From Lachnotalea glycerini (GTDB taxonomy: Bacteria; Bacillota; Clostridia; Lachnospirales; Lachnospiraceae), in assembly GCF_003201285.1 (NCBI RefSeq), contig NZ_QICS01000001.1:982311-1041180 (forward strand): a stretch of DNA of 58,870 nt, in the 5' to 3' direction. A model generated the notes under the pieces. That model did not search any database and had not been told where the DNA came from. It saw only the letters and a program-made list of their open reading frames with translations. Below, piece after piece: positions 9,576 to 18,197 of this stretch (position 1 is the first letter of the stretch; every line of letters begins with the position of its first letter). Position numbers and translations under genes: made by a program.

Positions 9576-11263
9576 TTAAGAATCCTCCAACTGTTATTTT
9601 CCATAAAATCTGCTGCCGCCTCTTCTGCCTGTTCAATAATTGATTTATCATAACCGATAATATGAAGCAGCTTAATTGCATTTCTGCTGGTTGCCCGACC
9701 GATTTTTAGTTCATAGTTAAAGAGAATATCATTATCCTTTACTTCTTCCTCAAAATGATAATTATGATAAAGCTTCTCTAATATATGGGTAAGCTCAATG
9801 TCATGGGTTGCTGCAAAACACATAACATTTTTTTGGCTTAAGCTTTTCAGAATTTGCGCAGAGGCAGCAATTCTTTCGATTGTATTGGTTCCTCTTAATA
9901 CCTCATCGATAAAGCATAAAATTGGGGGTTCTTCTCTTGCTGCATCCAATATTCTTTTCAAAGATTTTATTTCTACTATATAATAGCTCTCATTACTCAT
10001 CAGGTTATCCGTAAGAGCCATTGAAGAATAAACTCTGTAAAAATTTGACTGATAGCTCTTTGCCATTGCCATATAAATGGTTTGTGCTAAAATAGCGTTG
10101 ATTGCAACTGTCTTCAAAAATGTTGACTTACCGGAAGCATTTGAACCTGTAAGCAGCACACTGCTTGTTTCACTAATACTGTTAGTCACTGGATTGCTTA
10201 TCATAGGATGATACATATCATCAGCATTAATTGATACCTGCTCATCATTAATAAGCTTTGGAATACTATAATATTCTAAGTATTCTCTAAAAGAAGCAAT
10301 TGCTATACAAGACTCAATCTTTCCCATCGTTTCAATTAATTCGTCAATATAAGTAACCTTTTGCTTAACCTCCTTAAGCAAATAGTTGAATTTAATCAGA
10401 TCTATATGAAAAAACATTTTAATGTAGTCCATTGCAATTTCTTCAAATGAGCCAGTCGCTTTCTTCCCTGCTTTGATCCATCTTGCATGCTTTTTAAATT
10501 TTTTAAACTGTCCTCTTACCGTGTCTACTTTGTCAGCATATTCTTTCAATTCTGACGGCATAGCTTTTATAAAGGTTGCTGAGCCGATTAAAAGTCTGTT
10601 TATATAAGCAATGGAGACAAAATAAGGTTCTACTGCTCCCTTACATCTGTAATATTGCACTATATTAAAGATTAAAACGCCAACAAATATAAGTACTCCA
10701 TAGGTTGGAATTGTTAAAGCGAAAATAACTGATAAAAATGCAAGTCCCATGATACCATACTCAAAAAGATTGCTTTTATCACCTAATTCAGTAAGATTAT
10801 AGATATAATCACTTAAAGAATAGTTACCCGACCTTCCAATTTCTCCATACATACATTGCAATTGAATTCTTACCTCTTCGTTTTGCTCTAAATAATCTAT
10901 GACTTTCTTTCTCTCTTCAAGCTCTTCCTGAGTAAAACTTGGCGTTCTTAGCATATAATACAAATACTGTTCACCAATGGATGAGTTTGTATTATTTAGC
11001 ATCATAAAAATAGAATCCATATCTAGATCATTCCAAGTTACATCATCAATAATGAATTGATTTTTACTTTTATTTAAAAAGTACCTTTTTATTCCTGTTA
11101 TCTGATCCTGAGTGTAATTTCTGTTAGGAATATTACCCCATTGCTTTTTTACCTTTTTAATAAAATCTTTCTTGTTTTGAATCTCATTATACTTAAAATA
11201 GACTAGCATAATAATTACAAGCACAAGGCCTATAATCAAATAGTTTAAATTTGTATCACCCAT
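9572..11263 (-). CDS. membrane-associated MutS-family ATPase
   Basis: A 563-residue protein with a MutS-type ATPase domain at its C-terminus. Walker A is GSNASGKSTFLK (near residue 376), Walker B/signature is CFIDEVLRGTNT (near 453), and it is followed by FAATHDIELT. The N-terminus has a membrane span (LNYLIIGLVLVIIMLVYF) and a further hydrophobic stretch near 165-205. There is no mismatch-recognition domain and no Smr nuclease domain, so it is neither MutS1 nor MutS2. Proteins of this build are common in Firmicutes and their role is unknown. It overlaps the upstream MBL gene by 19 nt and rnhA by a few nt. Confidence 0.82.
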   Translation of the reverse strand: MGDTNLNYLIIGLVLVIIMLVYFKYNEIQNKKDFIKKVKKQWGNIPNRNYTQDQITGIKRYFLNKSKNQFIIDDVTWNDLDMDSIFMMLNNTNSSIGEQYLYYMLRTPSFTQEELEERKKVIDYLEQNEEVRIQLQCMYGEIGRSGNYSLSDYIYNLTELGDKSNLFEYGIMGLAFLSVIFALTIPTYGVLIFVGVLIFNIVQYYRCKGAVEPYFVSIAYINRLLIGSATFIKAMPSELKEYADKVDTVRGQFKKFKKHARWIKAGKKATGSFEEIAMDYIKMFFHIDLIKFNYLLKEVKQKVTYIDELIETMGKIESCIAIASFREYLEYYSIPKLINDEQVSINADDMYHPMISNPVTNSISETSSVLLTGSNASGKSTFLKTVAINAILAQTIYMAMAKSYQSNFYRVYSSMALTDNLMSNESYYIVEIKSLKRILDAAREEPPILCFIDEVLRGTNTIERIAASAQILKSLSQKNVMCFAATHDIELTHILEKLYHNYHFEEEVKDNDILFNYELKIGRATSRNAIKLLHIIGYDKSIIEQAEEAAADFMENNSWRILK

Positions 11264-11967
11264 TCTTGTCTTTCCCCTCTTACACTATATAAATTACTAC
11301 CATAACCATGTTTAAAAGCGATCTTTTCCAATCTGTCAATTACCGTATAGTCCTCCCAAAAATGCATTGGAAATACAATCTTAGTGTTCGTTTGCTTCAT
11401 AAAATAATCAAATCCCCACCAAAAATAATCCTCCTGTCTTGCATCAGCCGGCAGAAAAGCAAGATCAATGCTTCGATTGTTGATAAGTGCGATCTGCTTT
11501 TTAAACCGTTCCTCCATTTTCTGATTATAATCCGTTGTCTCTTCATTCCAATGCCACCAGTTTAAATCACCTGCATGATATATCTCTTTTCCCTCCGCCT
11601 GAATCAGAAAAGCAACTCCTTTATCAGTCGATTTCAAAGTCTCTATTCTTATATCATCCACATCATAATGCTGATTGGCTTGTACATGAACAATATTCTC
11701 TAATACTGCTGGATTCACATGATTCCTTTCGAGATAACCTTTATTAAGCTTAATGTCATTGGAAAAAATATATCTTACATTAGAATATCTCTCAAGCTCA
11801 CTAAAGATTGTTAACGAAAAATGATCCTGATGCTCATGACTGGAAAATACATAAATTATTTTATTTTTATTTAATATCGGGATGCCTCCCTTAAAATAAT
11901 CAAATATCAGAATACTGTTTTGAAGCTCCACTACAAAACAGCTATGGTATACATATGTTACTTTCAT
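11245..11967 (-). CDS. metallo-beta-lactamase-fold hydrolase (UlaG-like)
   Basis: A 240-residue protein with the metal-binding motif SSHEHQDHF (HxHxDH, about residues 43-50), a later HAGDLNWWHW (Asp/His ligand region) and a C-terminal PMHFWED. This fits the Zn/Mn-dependent MBL superfamily, in the subgroup with UlaG-like cytoplasmic hydrolases. The natural substrate cannot be read from the sequence. The ATG at 11967 is chosen because GGAGG lies five nt upstream; an in-frame start ten codons earlier has no such site. It lies 48 nt after the zinc permease gene and may be partly co-transcribed with it. Confidence 0.8.
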   Translation of the reverse strand: MKVTYVYHSCFVVELQNSILIFDYFKGGIPILNKNKIIYVFSSHEHQDHFSLTIFSELERYSNVRYIFSNDIKLNKGYLERNHVNPAVLENIVHVQANQHYDVDDIRIETLKSTDKGVAFLIQAEGKEIYHAGDLNWWHWNEETTDYNQKMEERFKKQIALINNRSIDLAFLPADARQEDYFWWGFDYFMKQTNTKIVFPMHFWEDYTVIDRLEKIAFKHGYGSNLYSVRGERQEWVIQI

Positions 11968-12015
11968 TGATTCCTCCTGCTGTACTTTAAATATCACATA
12001 AAAAGCTTATGTGCT

Positions 12016-12813
12016 CTAATTTGGTTTTCTTCCCTTTACCGCTAATGTGATTAATAAAAAAACAACACTAGTCAGCACAATAGTACCTCCTGGCTTGAGT
12101 CCCTTATAATACGATAATGTTAGTCCAATTACAGTAAAAATCACAGCAAAAACAATGGAATATATTAACGTCTGCTTATAGCTTTTTCCATATTGCATTG
12201 CACATGCGGTAGGAATTACCATCAATGAAGATATAATGAGTGCTCCTACCGTTCTTGATGCAATTGACACTGTTAAGGCAGTCAGCAATGTAAAAATAAA
12301 ATTAATTGCTTTCACAGGAACCTTGGAAAGTCTGGCACTGTTTTCATCAAAAGCCAGATACATTAGTTCTTTATATAATAACACAAAAGTGAGCATAACG
12401 ATAACACTAATTAAAATAACCATAACCAATTCAAAATTAGTAATTGCTACGATACTACCAAATAAAAAGCTATTAAAATTTGAAGTATTGCTGACAAAAC
12501 CCGAAAGCACCCCCGCAAGACCAACTCCTGTTGACATAATAATTGCAATTGCCATATCCGCATAATGATTAAACCTTTTTCTGATAAACTCAATTCCAAA
12601 TGCTGCTATAATGCAGGCCAAGGTGGCACCAAGAACGGGATTAATTCCGATTACCAAACCCAGTGCTACTCCCGCAAGCGACATGTGGCTTAGCGCATCT
12701 CCGGTCATCGAAAGTCTTCTAAGAACTACGATCATACCAATACAGGGAATAATAATTGCCAATAATATTCCGACAATAAATGCCTTTCTCATGAAATCAT
12801 ATTGAAGCAGCAT
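12016..12813 (-). CDS. znuB: zinc/manganese ABC transporter permease (ZnuB-like)
   Basis: A 265-residue integral membrane subunit of the ABC-3 family with about eight hydrophobic segments. It has the family-typical N-terminal MIVVLRRLSMTGDALSHMSL, a coupling region, and VGALIISSLMVIPTACA. It forms the channel for metal import with the adjacent ATPase and binding lipoprotein. The start ATG follows GGAGG and lies one nt past the ATPase stop. The Fur-type promoter of the operon suggests zinc, though Mn cannot be excluded. Confidence 0.9.
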   Translation of the reverse strand: MLLQYDFMRKAFIVGILLAIIIPCIGMIVVLRRLSMTGDALSHMSLAGVALGLVIGINPVLGATLACIIAAFGIEFIRKRFNHYADMAIAIIMSTGVGLAGVLSGFVSNTSNFNSFLFGSIVAITNFELVMVILISVIVMLTFVLLYKELMYLAFDENSARLSKVPVKAINFIFTLLTALTVSIASRTVGALIISSLMVIPTACAMQYGKSYKQTLIYSIVFAVIFTVIGLTLSYYKGLKPGGTIVLTSVVFLLITLAVKGRKPN

Positions 12814-12814
12814 A

Positions 12815-13456
12815 CTATTTCCTCCTGGTAACTAACTTATTTTTTATAACATAAATCTTATTCATTGATTGTTCAACGTTTTCGATAGAATGGGTCACCA
12901 TGATAATGGTTAATTTCTTATCTACATTTAACCGCTGAAGCAAGTGATAGAGCTGCTGCTCGTTTTCACTGTCAATTGCTGCCGCAGGCTCATCCAATAT
13001 AAGAACTTCTGGAGATGCAACTAATGCTTTTGCAATCATGACTCTTTGCTGTTGGCCTCCTGAGAGCTTTCCAATCTGCTTATCTGCCTTATCAAGCATT
13101 CCAACTGTTTCTAATGCTTTGTCAACTAATTCTATGTGCTTTTTACCCGGACGTTTAAAAAGACCTATTTCCTGATACAGATTAAGCATAACAACTTCTT
13201 GCACTGTAGCAGGAAAATCTGCTTTCACAGCAAGACCAACCTGTGGAACGTAGCCTATATTATGATCATTTATTACTATTTTGCCTGTTTTTAGAGGAAG
13301 CAGTCCAAGCATTAATTTAATGAGGGTGCTTTTGCCGGTACCATTCGAGCCAATGATACCAACAAAATCACCCTTTTTGATTTCCATACTTGCATTTTCA
13401 AGTACCATTCCATCCTCATAGCCAAAGCTAACATTTTCAATTTGGATCTCACTCAT
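12815..13456 (-). CDS. znuC: zinc/manganese ABC transporter ATPase (ZnuC-like)
   Basis: A 213-residue ATPase. It has Walker A GSNGTGKSTL (about 36-45), the Q-loop in GYVPQVG, signature LSGGQQQR (about 134-141), Walker B VLILDEPAAAID (about 153-164) and the switch histidine in MVTHS. It is shorter than E. coli ZnuC but normal for Firmicutes. It lies between the binding protein and the permease and is read in the order znuA-znuC-znuB. Confidence 0.9.
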   Translation of the reverse strand: MSEIQIENVSFGYEDGMVLENASMEIKKGDFVGIIGSNGTGKSTLIKLMLGLLPLKTGKIVINDHNIGYVPQVGLAVKADFPATVQEVVMLNLYQEIGLFKRPGKKHIELVDKALETVGMLDKADKQIGKLSGGQQQRVMIAKALVASPEVLILDEPAAAIDSENEQQLYHLLQRLNVDKKLTIIMVTHSIENVEQSMNKIYVIKNKLVTRRK

Positions 13457-13470
13457 ACTATCACCTATTT

Positions 13471-14394
13471 CTAATTTAATGCTTTCTCCAATGCATCCAT
13501 ATTACTTCTCATAATAGAAAAGTAATCTTCTCCTGCATCCATCTGATCTTCGGTTAAACCTTCCACCGGATTTAATACAGCCGTATCTGCTCCAACTTCA
13601 TTAGCAATCACATTAGCCACCTTAGGACTAACTAATTCTTCAAAGAATATGGTTTTGACCTGATTTGTTTTTGCAAACTCTACTATCTGTGCAATACGGT
13701 TTGCATCCGGCTCTGCATCTGCCTCAAGATCTCCAATGGATACCTGAGTCAGTCCATACGCTTTACACAAATAAGAAAATGCTTCATGCGAAACAATAAT
13801 ATTTTTACTTTTTAAAGCTCCCAATCGGTTTGTCAGCTCAGAATCCAGTTCATCAAACATTGTAGCATATTTTTCGTAGTTTGACTCATAATATTGTGCA
13901 TTTTCTTCATCTATTTTTACAAGTGCATTTTTGATATTTTCCATTTCAATTTTAGCATTCTTTGCATCCAGCCAAACATGAGGATCACTATTCCCTTGAG
14001 AAAGCTCATCGCTGATTAATTCGACTCCATTAGATGCCTCTACCAAGACAATGTTATTTTCAAGGGAAGATGTAACTTGTTCAATCCAATGTTCCATACC
14101 TGCTCCATTATAAACAAGCATATCTGCCTCTTCAAGCTTTGTCATATCTGTAGTTGATGGTTCCCAGTCATGAGGCTCAGTACCGTTTTCTACCAAATTA
14201 ACAACCTCAGCTTTATCTCCTGCTATTTTACTAGTAAAATCATACATCGTATAAAAACTGGTATATATTTTTAATTTCCCATCCTCTTGTTTTTTATCAT
14301 TTGAAGCGCATCCACCAAGCATAGCTAGCAACACTCCCAAAAATATTAAAAGTCCATAGCCTTTATTCATTTTCTTTGATACATACTTTATCAT
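13471..14394 (-). CDS. znuA: metal-binding lipoprotein of the zinc-type ABC importer (ZnuA-like)
   Basis: A 307-residue cluster A-I solute-binding protein. The signal peptide ends in the lipobox LGGC (about residues 26-29), so it is probably anchored to the outer membrane face. Metal ligands fit the family: H in GTEPHDWEPS, H in DPHVWLD, H in VSHEAFSYL, and a terminal acidic ligand in FFEELVSPKVAN. The His-rich loop of many ZnuA proteins is missing, so Zn versus Mn is not settled by the protein alone. It is the first gene of the operon; the Zur-like box is upstream. Confidence 0.9.
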   Translation of the reverse strand: MIKYVSKKMNKGYGLLIFLGVLLAMLGGCASNDKKQEDGKLKIYTSFYTMYDFTSKIAGDKAEVVNLVENGTEPHDWEPSTTDMTKLEEADMLVYNGAGMEHWIEQVTSSLENNIVLVEASNGVELISDELSQGNSDPHVWLDAKNAKIEMENIKNALVKIDEENAQYYESNYEKYATMFDELDSELTNRLGALKSKNIIVSHEAFSYLCKAYGLTQVSIGDLEADAEPDANRIAQIVEFAKTNQVKTIFFEELVSPKVANVIANEVGADTAVLNPVEGLTEDQMDAGEDYFSIMRSNMDALEKALN

Positions 14395-14439
14395 ACTTGC
14401 ACCTATCCCTCTCTTACGTGATCATCTTAATCTCTTTTT

Positions 14440-14498
14440 ATTAAATGCAAATGCAACTCATTCGCATTTAATATACTTCAATTAGGGATATGTGTCAA
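14440..14498 (-). promoter_or_regulatory. SigA promoter overlapped by a Zur/Fur-like palindrome, znu operon
   Basis: On the minus strand TTGACA (14498-14493) and TATATT (14475-14470) are 17 nt apart. The palindrome ATTAAATGC-N15-GCATTTAAT (14440-14472, 9-bp perfect arms) overlaps the -10. A nested AAATGC-N9-GCATTT is also present. The size and AT-rich dyad are typical of Fur-superfamily operators. A Zur-like gene lies 3 kb away. Confidence 0.7.
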
Positions 14499-14532
14499 GC
14501 TTTTATTTTATAATTGACCTCTGTATTTTGAT

Positions 14533-15177
14533 TTATCTTGGATACATTTCAAGTAATTCATGTTTGAATGCCAGAATTCTTTCAAGTGCAATTGAATCAC
14601 CAACAATAAACTCATTATTTAACACTAAGGAATAAGGAATATATTCTTCATCCGGAGTTATGATATTTTCAACGTCATTATAATTAAAAATGGGGTTTAT
14701 TATTAAGTCTGAGATTCTGTATATATTATCTCCTTTATATGGACTATTGATCTTTTCATCAAAGAAAACTAAATATTCATTATCTTTTTGCATTAAATTT
14801 GTAAATCCCAAATTAAAAGTCATATCTTCAAAATCAAATGAGTTTCTTGTAGTTAATATATCAATCTCTTCTTGTACATTAATTCCACTACCTTTATAAA
14901 CTTCTAATACTTCTGCTTGCTGTTTAATAGTTTTAGCACTATACTCTCTTGTTCCCACAGCCTTAACTCTTAAAACAATTGGACTTTGCAAAAGTTGTTC
15001 TTTATAAACCTCCATTGAATCTGGAAGAATTTCATTTGGTAATGGGGCAACAAAAAACTGTTTTAAATTATTTTCATCTAACAAAATATTTGTATATTCT
15101 TGTCTTTTTACTAATGCTACTATTATGGCAATCACAAATAATACAATTATAATTAATTTCCATTTTTTGACTTTCAT
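14533..15177 (-). CDS. membrane-anchored protein of the AT-rich ABC operon, unknown function
   Basis: A 214-residue protein with one N-terminal hydrophobic segment (about residues 7-24, LIIIVLFVIAIIVALV) and an extracellular domain. The segment VLRVKAVGTREY...QAEVLEVYKG...EEIDILTT followed by DNEYLVFF resembles small beta-barrel (OB-like) domains common in Firmicute lipoproteins; this is inference. The start at 15177 follows immediately after the ATPase stop; an in-frame start 30 codons upstream would lie within the ATPase gene. It is the last gene of a four-gene transporter operon and may be an accessory or immunity subunit. I do not recognise a named family. Confidence 0.6.
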   Translation of the reverse strand: MKVKKWKLIIIVLFVIAIIVALVKRQEYTNILLDENNLKQFFVAPLPNEILPDSMEVYKEQLLQSPIVLRVKAVGTREYSAKTIKQQAEVLEVYKGSGINVQEEIDILTTRNSFDFEDMTFNLGFTNLMQKDNEYLVFFDEKINSPYKGDNIYRISDLIINPIFNYNDVENIITPDEEYIPYSLVLNNEFIVGDSIALERILAFKHELLEMYPR

Positions 15178-15178
15178 T

Positions 15179-15817
15179 TCACACCACCCTATCGATGATA
15201 TTTCCATTATCCATATAATAAACTTTATCGGCCAATAAATGAATATCTTCCTTATTGTGACTTGCAATTAAAATAAGTGCTCCACGTTTTTTTTCTTCTA
15301 AAATAATAGTTCTAATAAGTTCAACACCACTATCATCTAGTGCATTAGTTGGTTCATCCAATAATAATACATCTGGCTTTTCCATAATAGCTTGTGCTAA
15401 AACTATTCTCTGTTTCATACCCAATGAATATTTTCTTACAATACGCTTATCCTGTGGATCTAATCCAACTCTTATAATTGCTTCATTAATTTGAGCTGAA
15501 TCAATTTTTGAATTAATTTGTGCTAGTAATTTTAAATTTTTAAAACCAGTAAATTCAGGATATAAGCCAGCGTTTTCTAGAATAATTCCCATATTGGGCA
15601 ATATAGTCATATCTCGATGTAGAATTTTTTTATCGTAAATAATTTCCCCTGAATCAATTTTCATTAGTCCAGACAATGCTCGAAACAACATCGTCTTCCC
15701 TGAACCATTTCTTCCAACAAAACCATATATATTTCCACTATCTAACTTTAAATTAATATCTATTAAAATATTTTTATTCTTAATTTTTTTATTTATATCT
15801 TTTGCTAATAATTGCAT
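15179..15817 (-). CDS. ABC transporter ATPase of the AT-rich exporter
   Basis: A 212-residue ATPase with Walker A GRNGSGKTML (about 35-44), signature SLGMKQRI (about 131), Walker B VLLLDEPTNALD (about 148-159) and switch histidine ASHNKED. The segment ILENAGLYPEFTGFKNL is typical of bacitracin/lantibiotic-type exporter ATPases. Its start overlaps the preceding permease stop by one nt (TAATG). It serves the two permeases encoded just upstream. Confidence 0.88.
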   Translation of the reverse strand: MQLLAKDINKKIKNKNILIDINLKLDSGNIYGFVGRNGSGKTMLFRALSGLMKIDSGEIIYDKKILHRDMTILPNMGIILENAGLYPEFTGFKNLKLLAQINSKIDSAQINEAIIRVGLDPQDKRIVRKYSLGMKQRIVLAQAIMEKPDVLLLDEPTNALDDSGVELIRTIILEEKKRGALILIASHNKEDIHLLADKVYYMDNGNIIDRVV

Positions 15818-16629
15818 TATAATCCCCCTGTTTCTCTATTGAAATAAATAATTTGCTTATTGTTTATAATTATACAACCTACCATTGTAATAATCACACC
15901 GAGCAATCCTAAATAGACGATAGATGAATCATAAACAAAATTAATATCTAATAAATTTATAAGTTTATTTACATAAGGAATTTTACTGCTATGCCAACTT
16001 ATTACTAAATGGGAGATTGGATTTATTTTAAGTAAAATAATGTTTATTGCTAAATTATTTTCAAACGGTATGCAGGTGTCAAAAACATTTAATAACAGAA
16101 CTAAAATAAGTTGTATACTTAAAACAACTGCAACTGAATAATGACTTCCAATTAATATAGAAATAATATTTATACTGATAGTCGTTATATAAAACCACAC
16201 AGAAAAAATAATTAGAAAATAACACATTAACTGTATAGAACCTTTATCAAAAACAACCTCAAAATTTAACATGCAAAATAAAGTACTAGAAATAAGCAGT
16301 ATAATTAAATATAAAATTATATAACCAAATAATTTTATAGATTCTTTTAAAAACCATTTTCGTCTATTTGTACATCTTGTAAAATAATAAACACTCGCTG
16401 AGCAAAAATGTCTATATATGTATGTTCCATATAAAATTTGAAATATAAAAATAGGAATTAAGTTCATAACCATGTCCATTATAGATGATATATAAAATAT
16501 AGGTTTATAAAAACTTAATACTAAAATAATATCAGAAAACAGTACTTTTTCTCCTATTCTAAAATATAATAGCATTTGAAATATTCCACAAAATATACCA
16601 TACACTAAATATTTAAAATATACTTTCAT
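15817..16629 (-). CDS. ABC-2-like permease, second subunit of the AT-rich exporter
   Basis: A 270-residue hydrophobic protein with about six membrane spans (for example IILYLIILLISSTLFCML and VAVVLSIQLILVLLLNVF). It has no recognisable catalytic motif. It overlaps the first permease by an ATGA junction and abuts the ATPase, so it is clearly a transporter subunit. The coding sequence is markedly AT-rich, even for this window, suggesting a different recent history. The substrate is unknown. Confidence 0.72.
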   Translation of the reverse strand: MKVYFKYLVYGIFCGIFQMLLYFRIGEKVLFSDIILVLSFYKPIFYISSIMDMVMNLIPIFIFQILYGTYIYRHFCSASVYYFTRCTNRRKWFLKESIKLFGYIILYLIILLISSTLFCMLNFEVVFDKGSIQLMCYFLIIFSVWFYITTISINIISILIGSHYSVAVVLSIQLILVLLLNVFDTCIPFENNLAINIILLKINPISHLVISWHSSKIPYVNKLINLLDINFVYDSSIVYLGLLGVIITMVGCIIINNKQIIYFNRETGGL

Positions 16630-17465
16630 AATAATGAATCCTGACCTGACTTATACATTGCCAAAAGTATTGATGATGCTGTCATCATTAAAATACAAAG
16701 TATATAACCCATTAGGCTTTTTCTCGATGTATCAAATATATCAAAATAGAAAAAGTAGTAGGTTGTCTTATCTATTTGTGGTAAGATATATTGTACCTCA
16801 TACAAAACATATGATAATATATAAATAGGCAAAAATAAAAATGTTTTGTATTTAAATTTTATGATAATTGATATTGTCAAAGCATAAGTAGCAATCACTC
16901 CTGAAACAATACCCCAAATTATAGTTAATAATATAACGTATAAATAGATTGAACGTATATATAAATTTGGAAGTAATAATCTATGTATTGACTCTAATTC
17001 TGTACTTTCATATATACTCATATTTGACAATAATCCTGTTGCATTATTGGGAAACGCAATACTGTTCAAAATTATTTCTGCTAGAAAAGGAATTGTAAAA
17101 ATATTAAAAGTAGATAGAAACGTGGCAATCAATTTACCAAAATAATAGTTTTTAATTCCTGTTCTTGATTGAATAAATATTTGCTCATTAATATCTTGAT
17201 CATAAATATAAGAGAATGACGCTGGAATAATTACAATAATTGGATAAAGTAACATAAAAAAATAAAAATAATATCCCGTGTTTGCTAATAACAGAAGTCT
17301 CATTGGATGATACATTTCTGTTACATCTCTACTCGCATATTTAAAAACATTAGTAAAAAAATTAATTAATACATATATAAATATTGTCAAGAACATTAAA
17401 TAATAATTTTTCTTTTCAACAATCATTTTATATTGCGTTTTAATTGAGCTAATAAGCATGTCCAT
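16626..17465 (-). CDS. ABC-2-like permease, first subunit of the AT-rich exporter
   Basis: A 279-residue membrane protein with about six spans, beginning MDMLISSIKTQYKMIVEKKN, a soluble N-terminal lead into the first span as in ABC-2 permeases. It also has IYDQDINEQIFIQSRTGIKNYYFGK, a cytoplasmic region often seen in BcrB-like or multi-subunit export permeases. It is the first gene of its operon. The ATG follows a GGAG with a 7-nt spacer. Both permeases are too short to be full exporters alone and probably form a heterodimer. Confidence 0.72.
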   Translation of the reverse strand: MDMLISSIKTQYKMIVEKKNYYLMFLTIFIYVLINFFTNVFKYASRDVTEMYHPMRLLLLANTGYYFYFFMLLYPIIVIIPASFSYIYDQDINEQIFIQSRTGIKNYYFGKLIATFLSTFNIFTIPFLAEIILNSIAFPNNATGLLSNMSIYESTELESIHRLLLPNLYIRSIYLYVILLTIIWGIVSGVIATYALTISIIIKFKYKTFLFLPIYILSYVLYEVQYILPQIDKTTYYFFYFDIFDTSRKSLMGYILCILMMTASSILLAMYKSGQDSLL

Positions 17466-17584
17466 ACCTCTTCTCCTCTAAAATTATTTATTACTCTCCT
17501 GCTAAATTATAACATAACTTTAATTATTTGGTAATATTACTATCAATTTAAACAGAATTGATTTTTGTTTTTACCTTTTAGAAC

Positions 17585-17634
17585 TATTTTTTACTATTCA
17601 GTCTCACAGTATTTTTTACTATTCAGTCTCACAG
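17585..17634. repeat. perfect two-copy 25-bp tandem repeat upstream of the Fur-type gene
   Basis: The unit at 17585-17609 (TATTTTTTACTATTCAGTCT plus CACAG) is repeated without a change at 17610-17634. The next bases, TATTGACA, begin like a third copy and contain the -35 box of the downstream promoter. Confidence 0.9.
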
Positions 17635-17636
17635 TA

Positions 17637-17665
17637 TTGACATTTTCAGAATACTATCCTATGAT
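17637..17665 (+). promoter_or_regulatory. SigA promoter of the Fur-type regulator gene
   Basis: TTGACA (17637-17642), a 17-nt spacer and TATGAT (17660-17665) make a near-consensus vegetative promoter. The start codon is about 30 nt further on. Confidence 0.8.
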
Positions 17666-17696
17666 TTAATAGATATTATGATTAAGGAGCAATGCT

Positions 17697-18110
17697 GTGA
17701 ATAATTCAATTTTAAAATCTGCTGATTTAAAACAAACCAAAAAGAGAACTATAATTATTACCATACTAGAAAATGCAGCTGCTCCGCTTACTGCTGAAGA
17801 AATCATGGAGCTTTCTAGCAAAGAGCTTAAAATGAGCTTTTCCACTGTCTATCGGGCGCTAAATGCATTGGCTGACAAAAATATTGTTACCAAGACGGTT
17901 TATCAGGATGGCAAGCTTTATTATAAAATACACACTCATTCACACCAGCATATTTTGAAATGTACAAAATGTAACGAGTGTATCCCAATCGATTCCTGTC
18001 CCTTAGAGAGCCTTGAAGCAAATCTTTGTTCAGAAACGAATTATAAAATCACTGGTCATAATCTTGAATTTTTCGGGGTTTGTCCAAAATGTCAAAAAAA
18101 AGAATCATGA
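17697..18110 (+). CDS. Fur-family metalloregulator, Zur-like
   Basis: A 137-residue DNA-binding repressor. The winged helix (about residues 12-80) includes LTAEEIMELSS and MSFSTVYRALNALADKNIV. The dimerisation/metal domain has HTHSHQHILKCTKCNECIPID and a C-terminal GVCPKC, giving the two CxxC structural zinc pairs. The text CPLESLE...YKITGHNLEFFGVCPKC fits Zur-like members better than PerR. The start is GTG at 17697, seven nt after GGAG. It probably senses zinc and controls the znu operon 3 kb to the left; this link is inference. Confidence 0.85.
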   Translation: MNNSILKSADLKQTKKRTIIITILENAAAPLTAEEIMELSSKELKMSFSTVYRALNALADKNIVTKTVYQDGKLYYKIHTHSHQHILKCTKCNECIPIDSCPLESLEANLCSETNYKITGHNLEFFGVCPKCQKKES

Positions 18111-18159
18111 AATAAAAAATAGAAAGCATAAACAGCTTTCTATTTTTTATTTCATGATT
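18103..18159. terminator. bidirectional terminator with 25-bp perfect arms
   Basis: Arms 18103-18127 and 18135-18159 are exact inverted copies around a 7-nt loop. The left arm includes the stop codon of the Fur-type gene. A- and T-rich flanks on both sides let it stop transcription from the regulator (+) and from the MATE gene (-). Confidence 0.85.
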
Positions 18160-18197
18160 GATCAGCATCTGGCTTAATTAATAATCACATTTAACTC

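Noticed and set aside
11995-12013. CACATAA/TTATGTG hairpin between znuB and the MBL gene
   Set aside because: The stem is short and A/T-only at its core, and no U tract follows, so it is not counted as a terminator; the genes may be co-transcribed.
14395-14532. Possible second small gene between znuA and the AT-rich operon
   Set aside because: No start with a ribosome-binding site; the region is explained by the promoter and palindrome.
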